A stretch of DNA of 35,192 bases from Syntrophaceae bacterium (GTDB lineage Bacteria > Desulfobacterota > Syntrophia > Syntrophales > Smithellaceae), in the NCBI GenBank assembly GCA_003142535.1, contig PLMQ01000037.1, forward strand, positions 46,087 to 81,278, read 5' to 3'. Shown piece by piece: positions 19,265 through 25,745 of the stretch (position 1 is its first letter; every line of letters begins with the position of its first letter). Made by a program: the position numbers and the translations under genes. The notes below the pieces were generated by a model. The model was not told where the DNA came from. It ran no database searches and worked only from the letters and a program-made list of their open reading frames with translations.

Positions 19265-20161
19265 ATGAAACTTTTTCATGCTTCACTATCGCTTAATATA
19301 TTGAAGCGATATTTTGAAATATTTAAAGCGAAACTCAATGTGCTGCTTTCCAGAGCATACAATGAGCAGGAAGCCGATGGTTTTCTAATCAAGTATCGTT
19401 ATATGACTGAAAGTATAATTGGTGATTCGGGTGCCTGGTCGGTGGCCAAGAAAACATCAAACCTAACAGTCGAAGCCCTGATTGCACATCTTGTAAGATG
19501 GGGGCATCTTTATGACCTGTATTTCAATTTTGATACGGACTTCAGTGACAAGGGCTTCAATAACAACATTGTCAATCAATTAATAATGGAATCTGCCGGT
19601 CTCAAGCCTGTACCGGTTGTTCATAATTTCTTTGATCAGGAAATACCTTATTATGTTCAATCGGGGAAATATGACTGGTTGGCGCTTGGTTCAAGTCAGA
19701 GCAGCAACTACGATTATTTCAGATACGCAATTGATAGAATCAAGACATGGGGCAACCCTAAAATAAAGATACATTGGTTCGGAGGCTCAAAATTCAACTG
19801 GCTGATTAATACACCAATCGCCTCTTGTGATACAACCTCCTGGGCTGCAACGGGAGCTCACGGTGATATTATGTATTGGAATGATAACTATGATGGTCTT
19901 TACAAAATGAATAAGATTTATATCTGCGGTCAAATCAAAGAAGAATCCGGTGATGAAGCCGGAAGACAATTTCATTTTGTTGAATATCCCTGGAAAAAGG
20001 AATTGGAAGAATATCTCTTCAAAACCTTTGGTCTGACTTATGGCAATCTCTGTGGCTATAACGGATATGAAAACATGCAACTTATCAATGTCCATTATTA
20101 TACGGAACTAGAAAAACGGATTAATGAGGAACGTATCCGGCGGGGTATAGAGTTAGAATAA
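19265..20161 (+). CDS. TGT/DpdA-like TIM-barrel protein (putative base transglycosylase)
   Basis: This 298-residue protein resembles the tRNA-guanine transglycosylase superfamily as found in phages and DpdA-type DNA-modifying systems, which swap guanine for a 7-deazaguanine base. Asp54 lies in DSGAWS, matching the DSG[GA] substrate-binding loop. Asp189 lies in SCDTTSW, matching the [SV]DSTSW segment that carries the nucleophile. Between them is a TIM-barrel pattern (VPVVHNF, DWLALGSS, KIHWFGG). The Cys zinc cluster of true tRNA enzymes is not visible. It is an orphan: no preQ0 synthesis genes and no dpdB-like partner lie nearby. A strong terminator precedes it by 15 bp. Confidence 0.6.
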   Translation: MKLFHASLSLNILKRYFEIFKAKLNVLLSRAYNEQEADGFLIKYRYMTESIIGDSGAWSVAKKTSNLTVEALIAHLVRWGHLYDLYFNFDTDFSDKGFNNNIVNQLIMESAGLKPVPVVHNFFDQEIPYYVQSGKYDWLALGSSQSSNYDYFRYAIDRIKTWGNPKIKIHWFGGSKFNWLINTPIASCDTTSWAATGAHGDIMYWNDNYDGLYKMNKIYICGQIKEESGDEAGRQFHFVEYPWKKELEEYLFKTFGLTYGNLCGYNGYENMQLINVHYYTELEKRINEERIRRGIELE

Positions 20162-20164
20162 AAA

Positions 20165-20183
20165 ACGCAGGAGTCTGCGTATT
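20165..20183 (+). terminator. Short hairpin after the TGT-like gene (repeat copy 1)
   Basis: ACGCAG and CTGCGT form a 6-bp stem with a GAGT loop, followed by a weak ATTT tract, 4 bp after the stop codon. The 15-mer CGCAGGAGTCTGCGT is identical to that at 25420-25434. Confidence 0.45.
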
Positions 20184-20194
20184 TAAAATAATAT

Positions 20195-20219
20195 GGAGGT
20201 AATGGTAAATATGCTTTGA
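20195..20219 (+). CDS. Tiny leader ORF (Met-Leu)
   Basis: A GGAGGT ribosome site (20195-20200) is followed by ATG CTT TGA (20211-20219); an in-frame ATG at 20202 is too close to the ribosome site. A terminator hairpin follows at 20258, then the 166-residue ORF. The order ribosome site, tiny ORF, hairpin, T-tract, gene matches that at 17996-18138. Confidence 0.28.
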
Positions 20220-20257
20220 ATGAATAAGATAAGATCAAAATTATAATGTCGGCAGGG

Positions 20258-20286
20258 GGCCAGGTTTTCTTAACTGGCCTTTTTTA
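20258..20286 (+). terminator. Intrinsic terminator or attenuator before the 166-aa ORF
   Basis: GGCCAG (20258-20263) pairs with CTGGCC (20274-20279), extendable to 8 bp with one bulge, and is followed by six T. The next ribosome site (AGGAGG, 20309-20314) and ATG (20323) lie within 40 bp. Confidence 0.7.
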
Positions 20287-20322
20287 TTTCCATTAACATT
20301 TAACCAATAGGAGGATTTTAAT

Positions 20323-20823
20323 ATGTATATTTTTACAAAAAAAGATAAAAAGAATTTTAACGATTTAAAATACTGCTTAAAAGAATTTGGTCTACCCATT
20401 AAGGCAGAAAAAAAGATAGATGCGGGCATGATTATTGAATCTGAATTTGAGCATAAAGAACATTCAGCAAGAATCTTCATTCTGTTGAATCCATCTTGCA
20501 AAGTCGTGACCATTATACTTGATTATGGCATAGCAGAGGGCGAAAAGATTACAACTCTCTATGAGCTGATTGATCGCATAAATATGAAATTGTGTACATG
20601 TCATTTCATAGTATGTCCTGATACAGGGCACGTTTCTTTATGCAGCGGGATGCATCTCACCCATGACAGAATTAGCAAAAAAGAATTTTTAGTGATTCTG
20701 GGAATGTTGATTGCTGAGAGCTGCTTTTTTGCCCCTCTCATCGTGCAGCAGATTGAATCAGATAAAAAGCCGGAAGTGCTGTGGAATCAGTTCTTAATAG
20801 AAAACAAAGACCGAATTGACTAA
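20323..20823 (+). CDS. YbjN-like domain protein (putative)
   Basis: A 166-residue acidic soluble protein whose alternation of strands and helices (DLKYCLKEFGLPI, ARIFILLN, VVTIILDYG, LYELIDRINMKL, FIVCPDTGHVSLCSGM) resembles the YbjN / type III secretion chaperone-like fold. This is a pattern resemblance rather than a firm match. A strong AGGAGG ribosome site precedes the ATG. An attenuator-like hairpin lies upstream and a terminator 75 bp downstream. A partner-binding or chaperone-like role is only an inference. Confidence 0.5.
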   Translation: MYIFTKKDKKNFNDLKYCLKEFGLPIKAEKKIDAGMIIESEFEHKEHSARIFILLNPSCKVVTIILDYGIAEGEKITTLYELIDRINMKLCTCHFIVCPDTGHVSLCSGMHLTHDRISKKEFLVILGMLIAESCFFAPLIVQQIESDKKPEVLWNQFLIENKDRID

Positions 20824-20896
20824 AAAGGAATTTGTTAAAAGCTCTATGCCGGATATGGCAGATAATAATTAATCAAACATAGTTTTATATGTTTAC

Positions 20897-20935
20897 AGGG
20901 GCTCATCTTCATCAAGAGGGTGGGCTCCTTTTTTT
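20897..20935 (+). terminator. Intrinsic terminator after the YbjN-like gene
   Basis: GGGGCTCA (20898-20905) pairs with TGGGCTCC (20921-20928), with wobble pairs, and is followed by seven T. It ends the series of hairpin-separated genes that begins at 17.5 kb. Confidence 0.7.
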
Positions 20936-21070
20936 ATTTAATGTTGTAGGGGATAATTTTTCCAGATATACTCTCTAACAAATAAAGGCGGAGTTCGGAT
21001 TGTCGAAGCAGCTTATTGATAACTGGATGGAATGTGGCATTTTTGGCGGTTGATTTTCCTGAACATCAGG

Positions 21071-21145
21071 GGTATTTGTAACTTCCCGGAAGTCCACACA
21101 TTGCTGTCTTGAAAAAATATTCAACATTACAAACGGTAATCATTA
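21071..21145. repeat. Dispersed repeat, copy A
   Basis: About 75 bp, running from TATTTGTAACTTCC to CAAACGGTAATCATTA. It aligns along its length with copy C (27613-27687), while its right end matches copies B and D. The ends are partly complementary (TTTGTAAC against TTACAAAC), so the unit is an imperfect palindrome. Its identity is unknown. Confidence 0.5.
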
Positions 21146-21303
21146 TTGCGTGTAGTTAATAATTGGCATGAGTTAGGAAAAGTTGCTGATATCAAATTGC
21201 GAACAATATCAGTTGTTGATAAAATACCTTGACATACGAGGCCACCATCGTTAACTTTCTATAAACAATTGAATTTTTTTATTATTTGAACAGAGGTTGC
21301 CTT

Positions 21304-21753
21304 ATGATGATAAATCGATTTGCGTATGTAATTGCAGCGATCATTGTCACTTTTCTGCTTATTGGTTGTCAAACGGCACAAATGTCCAAGAGCACTGAGA
21401 GTGATGCACCCAGTGCAAAGGCCGAATCGCCCAAGGGCACACAAACAGTCAAGGGCATCAACGGCTGGGAAGGCGAGATTTCCGGCTCGCCGGCGCCGGG
21501 CAGCCATTTCACGAGGTTGGAGATTGGAATGAGTATGAGGCAAGTGACCGATCTGATCGGCCGGCCTAACGATATGGGTTCCTATGTGACCGGCAAGGCT
21601 TGGATCCCGTTCTATTATGGTAGCGACCGTTACCGCTACGAGTTGCTTTACAGGGGCCAGGGCCGCTTGATCTTCGCGGGCGGCCACATGGGCGATCGCT
21701 CGGGACATTTGATCTCGATCATTCACAATGCCCAAGAAAGTGACTACCGCTGA
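21304..21753 (+). CDS. Lipoprotein with a SmpA/BamE-like domain
   Basis: A 149-residue exported lipoprotein: hydrophobic signal with lipobox LIGC near residue 21, a Ser/Ala/Pro-rich linker, then a domain with LEIGMSMRQVTDLIGRPND. That is the helix-turn-strand signature of the SmpA/OmlA (BamE) family, which helps stabilise outer-membrane assembly. A TTG further upstream is in frame, but the ATG with AGAGG before it fits the signal better. The gene is clearly GC-richer than the AT-rich sequence on both sides, suggesting separate acquisition. An open frame on the opposite strand is a composition shadow. Confidence 0.75.
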   Translation: MMINRFAYVIAAIIVTFLLIGCQTAQMSKSTESDAPSAKAESPKGTQTVKGINGWEGEISGSPAPGSHFTRLEIGMSMRQVTDLIGRPNDMGSYVTGKAWIPFYYGSDRYRYELLYRGQGRLIFAGGHMGDRSGHLISIIHNAQESDYR

Positions 21754-21768
21754 ATCGAATATTTGCAT

Positions 21769-22195
21769 ACTGGCAGAGTCGTTGCAGTCTATAACGCTGA
21801 ATTTCTGACTCCGGTTGTAACACTGCTTCCTTGTTAGTCAAGTATTCGGCTATTTTAATAACTATCCACCCTTTCAAACGGTATTCGTTATTGGATTGAA
21901 CCGGTTATTTCCTAATGCTAAGGCTATATACACCTTTTGCCCTGAAAATTTACACAATTTTGAAAACTAGACTTTCCCGGGCTATAATATCATTAATCTA
22001 ATTCTCTCCTCCCTGCATACTTGTTACCCATCTGAATACCAATAGGTGGATACATTTTATCCACTGCCGCTTAAGATATTTCAGTGCGTATTTAGAAATA
22101 TTATATAATATTAAACACTTGTCACGCATCTTTTGATTGGTCTATTTCTTGCTTTTGATATCATCAAAATATTTTTGTGAAAGGAGTAATATCAA
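21769..22195. other. Intergenic region with repeat copy B and a hairpin
   Basis: About 440 bp without a gene. It holds repeat copy B (core 21862-21892), whose outer ends ATAACG (near 21790) and CGTTAT (near 21886) are inverted. It also has a perfect 7-bp hairpin at 22046-22064 (GTGGATA, 5-nt loop, TATCCAC). A ribosome site (AAAGGAG) follows at about 22181 for the next gene. Confidence 0.45.
21862..21892. repeat. Dispersed repeat, copy B (core)
   Basis: The core CCACCCTTTCAAACGGTA with a flanking ATTCGTTATT matches the right end of copies A and C. The left half is diverged (GTTGTAAC near 21815). Confidence 0.45.
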
Positions 22196-22648
22196 ATGAA
22201 GAAAGCATTTATAATCATTGTAGCCCTTGTGGTATCTGTAGCTGCTGTCGTGTCGGTGTATGCCTTGCAGCCCAATGAGAAACCCCGTTCCCACAAAGAA
22301 TTTGGTTTTAAAAAATATCTTGGCCTTTCAGACGAACAATTAGCCAAGATGAAAGAACTGAAAATCAGCTTTCATAACGATACGAGGGATTTGAGATACA
22401 ATCTTGCAATCAAGCGGATAGAAATGCGTAAACTATTTACAGATCCCAAAACAGATGATGCAACACTTCTTGCCAAGCAAAAGGAGATAAGTAAACTTCG
22501 GCAGCAACTATCGGACAAGAAAGCTGGGATGAAAATCCAGTGGCGTAAAATTCTTACTGCGGAGCAGATTGCTAAACTTGATAGAATACCTCACAGACAC
22601 CATGAAAAGGGGTGGGCACACCATAGTCAATGCCCAACAAAGGGATGA
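22196..22648 (+). CDS. Spy/CpxP/ZraP-like periplasmic protein
   Basis: A 150-residue protein with a cleavable signal peptide (residues 1-23, VYA cleavage motif). A long helical region follows with YLGLSDEQLAKMKEL and, nearer the end, ILTAEQIAKLD, which match the two LTxxQ-type motifs of the Spy/CpxP family of periplasmic chaperones and metal-stress sensors. The C-terminus is His-rich (HRHHEKGWAHH), a feature of ZraP-like zinc-binding members. A good AAAGGAG ribosome site precedes the ATG. It stands alone between intergenic regions carrying repeats. Confidence 0.75.
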   Translation: MKKAFIIIVALVVSVAAVVSVYALQPNEKPRSHKEFGFKKYLGLSDEQLAKMKELKISFHNDTRDLRYNLAIKRIEMRKLFTDPKTDDATLLAKQKEISKLRQQLSDKKAGMKIQWRKILTAEQIAKLDRIPHRHHEKGWAHHSQCPTKG

Positions 22649-22710
22649 AATCCGGGTTTAGCAGGATTTTGAAAAACTGGATTGTCATATATCTTTAGAA
22701 AGGTTGTGCG

Positions 22711-23148
22711 TTGATTGCGATCACCGGACAAATTAGAAATGGTATTGGTGCGGCAACGCAAACGTTGTCGCACCAACTGCCGTACATTGCGAAGGAATTT
22801 CCCGAGGTAGCCACATGCCACCGCGGCTCCATAAACTTGGAGCTTGAGGTTCCCGTCATCGTGCTAATACCCGATCATCGCACCAAACCGATCGCCTGGC
22901 TGCCTGGGAACGCAAAAACAGAGACCTTCGACCTCGTACGAATCGAGCTTGAGGCGCCTTGCGGAGCCTCTCCCGTTCCAGCGTGGTTGTACATTCCGCA
23001 CCGTTCACCTCATCGCCGAAAATTTCGCATCTGCGAAGTCATCACCCGGAAACTGAACCTGGATGACGTGAAGTCGTGCCGAATCAAAATCAATCGACTG
23101 ACATTTCAGTTGCCCTTTTCTCTGTTCCCATTAGTGGTCGTTGTCTAG
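22711..23148 (+). CDS. Hypothetical protein, possible RibK/DUF120-like fold
   Basis: A 145-residue protein starting at TTG with a GAAAGG ribosome site 7 bp upstream; no ATG is available nearby. The order GQIRNGIGAAT ... RGSINLELEV ... RICEVITRKLNL ... CRIKI recalls the cradle-loop fold of CTP-dependent riboflavin kinase (G-x-V-x-x-G-x-G, PGTLN, C-terminal V-x-I-x-I). The match is partial and the kinase role is not established. GC content is higher than in the neighbouring hotdog gene, so this is another unit of distinct origin. The very hydrophobic last residues may reflect a disturbed C-terminus. Confidence 0.5.
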   Translation: MIAITGQIRNGIGAATQTLSHQLPYIAKEFPEVATCHRGSINLELEVPVIVLIPDHRTKPIAWLPGNAKTETFDLVRIELEAPCGASPVPAWLYIPHRSPHRRKFRICEVITRKLNLDDVKSCRIKINRLTFQLPFSLFPLVVVV

Positions 23149-23168
23149 CGCACATGCACAGGCCTGGG

Positions 23169-23366
23169 TACTGTCAATTTTTTTGTATAAATTTGTCATA
23201 ATCAAAGGACTATCTAATAAAATAGTTCTGATTGAGCGTACCGTTAAGGAAAAAGTAGAATTGGTAGAGTTTGTTTTAGATAAATCCAAGGAGAAATTAG
23301 AGTGAGTTATCTTAAAAAAGAAGGCAAGAATATTATTACAATAGTCGCTCCGATTGTTGCCAAAAA
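23169..23366 (+). repeat. Tandem duplication, left arm
   Basis: The 23 bp from 23169 are identical to the 3' end of the hotdog gene (23868-23890). The following stretch up to the GTG at 23302 and the first ~65 bp of the gene match 23868-24063 at a constant 699-bp offset. Up to the GTG there are about 16 differences in 133 bp and no indel. The left arm is therefore the remnant of an earlier upstream copy of the same gene. Confidence 0.8.
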
Positions 23367-23889
23367 GATTATTAATAAGAATATTCTTCCGCCCTGGGAA
23401 GCTGAACCATACCTTCTGGATCAGTACCTATCTGATAATGAGAATATACGCATGGTTAACATTGAAGATTTTATTCCTCACCGAGAGCCGATGCGTCTTA
23501 TTAATGAAGTTTACGAATTAAAGGAATATTCTGGGGTTACTGGGGCTGTGGTAAAATCTACTTGGCCGCTTTGCGATGGGGATTCGGTGGATTCGCTGGT
23601 ATTAATAGAGGCTATTGGTCAAACATTTGCTTTAGCAGATGGCTATAATAATAAAAAGAAAGGGAAGGCCATTGGTAATGGTTGGATTGTCGGTATTAAA
23701 AGCGCAGAGTTTAAGCAGTCGAGAATCCCAGTGGGCACCGAAATTATTATATCGGTTAAACACCGATATTCGATGGATAGCTATGGCGTTATTGATGGAT
23801 CTGTTAAGGCCGGTGATGATGTGTTGGTTGTAGCAGTAATTCAGGGAATACGTATGGATGATAATGATACTGTCAATTTTTTTGTATAA
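23302..23889 (+). CDS. Hotdog-fold 3-hydroxyacyl dehydratase-like protein (ApeP-like)
   Basis: A 195-residue protein. Residues ~50-190 have the hotdog pattern of ApeP-type 3-hydroxyacyl-(ACP) dehydratases: IPHREPM with His60 and SLVLIEAIGQTFAL with Glu103, matching the His/Glu active site of the FabZ/ApeP class. Residues 1-48 are an extension of unknown role. The start is GTG with an AAGGAG ribosome site, and it overlaps the TGA of a short upstream frame (GTGA). The classic partners (ACP, ketosynthase) are absent. Flanking sequence shows the gene was once tandemly repeated: its 3' end recurs upstream and its 5' end recurs, broken, downstream. Confidence 0.72.
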   Translation: MSYLKKEGKNIITIVAPIVAKKIINKNILPPWEAEPYLLDQYLSDNENIRMVNIEDFIPHREPMRLINEVYELKEYSGVTGAVVKSTWPLCDGDSVDSLVLIEAIGQTFALADGYNNKKKGKAIGNGWIVGIKSAEFKQSRIPVGTEIIISVKHRYSMDSYGVIDGSVKAGDDVLVVAVIQGIRMDDNDTVNFFV

Positions 23890-24063
23890 AGTTATCGTAA
23901 TCAAAGGACTATCTGATACAACAATTATGATTGAGCGTACCATTAAAGAAAAAGTAGAATTGATAGATTTTGCTATAGATAAATCTAAGGAAAAATTAGA
24001 GTGATTTATCTTAAAAAAAAGCAAGAACATCGTTACAATAGTCACTTCGCTTGTTGCCAAGAA
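23868..24063 (+). repeat. Tandem duplication, right arm
   Basis: Second copy of the 23169-23366 segment. It covers the end of the hotdog gene, the spacer and the first ~60 bp of a second hotdog copy. A 2-bp deletion near 24018 breaks the frame, and similarity stops at about 24063, where a lipoprotein gene begins. Confidence 0.8.
24001..24063 (+). pseudogene. 5' fragment of a second hotdog dehydratase gene
   Basis: It starts with GTG and encodes MIYLKK, matching MSYLKK of the intact gene. It is then frameshifted by a 2-bp deletion but still recognisable in nucleotides to GTTGCCAAGAAG. The rest of the gene is missing, replaced by the lipoprotein gene that follows. Confidence 0.7.
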
Positions 24064-24075
24064 GGAGTCTGTGCC

Positions 24076-24894
24076 TTGAGAAAAGAAATTGTTATCCTGT
24101 TTTGCGCCTTCATTATTGCTATCTTAATAGGCTGTGAGTCAGCGTATCAAACTAAAGCTCAAAGAACCTACACAATAGCCAATGCAAATTATGATATGTC
24201 TCTGATCTCGGTTGAAAGATATACGGGGACGCAGAAGATATTTGGAAGGCAAAGTATTGAAGCAGTCATTGAAGAGGGAATTTCAAAATTTTATTTTGAA
24301 GATGAGATGGTAAGAATTAAATGGCTTCCGAGACCTGATGATATTGTTCTTGTTGTCCATAATAAAGCGTTTGGGCCATTGAAAATCGTTTGGGATGAAG
24401 CGAGATTTGTTGATGAAAAGGGTATAAACCATAGATTAATACATTCTGGTATTGGCTATGAAAAAAGAAACGACTCACAGCCATCTACGATCGTTGCAGG
24501 AAAAGATACTATCGAAGATTTTGTACATCCTGTAGATTATTTCCAATGGGAAGAAGGCAAGGGCAAAAAATCATCTAAACAGCAAGGTTACTGGAAAAGA
24601 GACGCGTTCGTGCCGACGGAAATCAAAGGGACAGCAGAAGAATTAAGAGTAAAAGCTGAACCCTTCGTAGGTAAAACCTTTCAGGTGATACTTGCACTGC
24701 AAATTGACGATGTCCGAAATGATTACGCTTGTACTTTTAAAATCAATAAAGTGGATGTAACTGAGAAGGAACAGCAACCCGAAAAAAAAAATCCAATGAA
24801 GGGAAAGGTAATGGAAAAGGCGGCAGAAGGCGTGCATTCTGATCGTCTGTCCGGATTTGATTATGTTAAGAATATTACTATTATAGTAGAATAA
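24076..24894 (+). CDS. Hypothetical lipoprotein, 272 aa
   Basis: An exported lipoprotein with a clear signal and lipobox LIGC at about residues 17-20. I do not recognise the mature domain. It is rich in beta strands, with a charged, Lys-rich segment (GKGKKSSKQQ) and a C-terminal Pro/Lys linker. The frame is open back to the GTG at 24001, but that part is a frameshifted remnant of the hotdog gene. The TTG at 24076 with AAGGAG 8 bp upstream fits the signal peptide. The ribosome site lies at the edge of the duplicated hotdog fragment, so the gene seems to have been joined to a ready-made translation start. Confidence 0.7.
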   Translation: MRKEIVILFCAFIIAILIGCESAYQTKAQRTYTIANANYDMSLISVERYTGTQKIFGRQSIEAVIEEGISKFYFEDEMVRIKWLPRPDDIVLVVHNKAFGPLKIVWDEARFVDEKGINHRLIHSGIGYEKRNDSQPSTIVAGKDTIEDFVHPVDYFQWEEGKGKKSSKQQGYWKRDAFVPTEIKGTAEELRVKAEPFVGKTFQVILALQIDDVRNDYACTFKINKVDVTEKEQQPEKKNPMKGKVMEKAAEGVHSDRLSGFDYVKNITIIVE

Positions 24895-24989
24895 ATAGGA
24901 AATCACAACAGGAAAATACTCAAACAATTTTCACATACCAACCCGTGCTTCCAGTCGAAGTTGCCACGTAACGCGGCTGAAGAACATGT

Positions 24990-25018
24990 TACTCCCTTTC
25001 AATCCGTAATCCTCAATT
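24990..25018. repeat. Dispersed repeat, copy D (core)
   Basis: CTCCCTTTCAATCCGTAATC followed by CTCAATT matches the right end of copies A-C with a few changes. A possible left half (CACGTAACGCGGC) lies at about 24965-24976. Confidence 0.35.
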
Positions 25019-25419
25019 CTAACAACAGTCCTTCACTGAACAGTTGTAGATGAATGAAAGTCCTGCTGCACCTGAATTTTAACTAAATCAGCCTCAATGA
25101 ATACCATGTGAAGTATTGCATATCGGTTGAAAAGAACGACTTGCTGCTTTTAGTAAGCTATTAATAATTTTTCACCACGACGGAAGTTATTGTCTCCTGC
25201 TATACGTAACCGCCTTCATTCCCATTATCAAGCCAACCCGCCAATATTTCATAGTATTTATATAGAACAGCAAAAATCAGCCTCAAAAGCAGAATAAGTC
25301 CCACCATTTAAAAACATAAAACAGACAGTCTGAGAATCTATTCAATACTGGAATATCCTTTCCTGCTACCGGCATAGCATCCAAAAAGCGCACCCGGTGC
25401 GTATTTCAAGATGTAAAAG

Positions 25420-25438
25420 CGCAGGAGTCTGCGTTTTT
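25420..25438 (+). terminator. Short terminator hairpin (repeat copy 2)
   Basis: CGCAG, GAGT loop, CTGCG, then five T. The 15-mer is identical to that at 20166-20180. It precedes the RHH/Rep-like pair by ~110 bp; no gene directly upstream needs it. Confidence 0.6.
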
Positions 25439-25547
25439 ATAAGATGTGCACTTTTTTTATTCAGCACTTTTCCGGAAAGTTTATAGGTTTCAATCCGCAT
25501 ATCTTTCCAGAACAAATATTAAAATAATTTACAAGGAGGTTTTATCT

Positions 25548-25745
25548 ATGAACACAGAGAAGAAAATACAAATTAACCTGGCCATCCCCGAGCATTATAG
25601 AAATCAACTTAGAAGAATGGCTGCTGAAAAGATGATCAAGAATCCGTGGCAAACTACTACCGGAACAGCAATAGCTACAAAGTTGTTGTTAAAGGCACTC
25701 GATGAAATTGAAAAATCCAATGAGGAAGGAGAAACTGAAAAATGA
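25548..25745 (+). CDS. Small ribbon-helix-helix-like protein
   Basis: A 65-residue protein starting at an ATG with a strong AAGGAGG ribosome site 8 bp upstream; the longer open frame from 25446 is rejected. The order of a beta strand (IQINLAIPEHY) and two helices (RNQLRRMAAEKM and TAIATKLLLKALDEIEKS) fits an RHH/CopG-like DNA-binding fold. It overlaps the next gene by 4 bp (ATGA), so the two are translationally coupled. In several plasmids a small RHH repressor sits directly before rep and controls its level; that role is inferred here from position. Confidence 0.55.
   Translation: MNTEKKIQINLAIPEHYRNQLRRMAAEKMIKNPWQTTTGTAIATKLLLKALDEIEKSNEEGETEK

Larger units (their letters stand above)
20824..21303. 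other. Intergenic region with a terminator and repeat copy A
   Basis: 480 bp without a convincing gene. It holds an 8-codon ORF without a ribosome site (20845-20871), the terminator at 20897-20935 and dispersed repeat copy A (21071-21145). A promoter for the following lipoprotein may be the AT-rich stretch with TTGACA at about 21229, but no clear -10 follows at the right distance. Confidence 0.5.
24895..25547. other. Gene-free region with repeat copy D and hairpins
   Basis: About 650 bp without a supported gene. It contains repeat copy D (core 24990-25018), a related GTAACCGCC / CATTCCCATT segment near 25206-25230, a 5-bp hairpin (CGCAC, CCG, GTGCG) at about 25389-25401 and the terminator-like hairpin at 25420. 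The minus-strand frame crossing 24900 is a shadow of the lipoprotein gene. Confidence 0.45.

Noticed and set aside
21259-21768. A 169-codon open frame on the minus strand
   Set aside because: It lies opposite the lipoprotein gene, which has a signal peptide, lipobox and ribosome site. The opposite frame has low-complexity Arg/Ala content typical of a shadow in GC-rich DNA.
24001-24894. Lipoprotein start at GTG 24001
   Set aside because: The first 25 codons are a frameshifted remnant of the duplicated hotdog gene; the signal peptide begins at the TTG at 24076.
25446-25547. N-terminal extension of the RHH-like protein
   Set aside because: The extension has no ribosome site and is rich in aromatic residues; the ATG at 25548 has a strong AAGGAGG.
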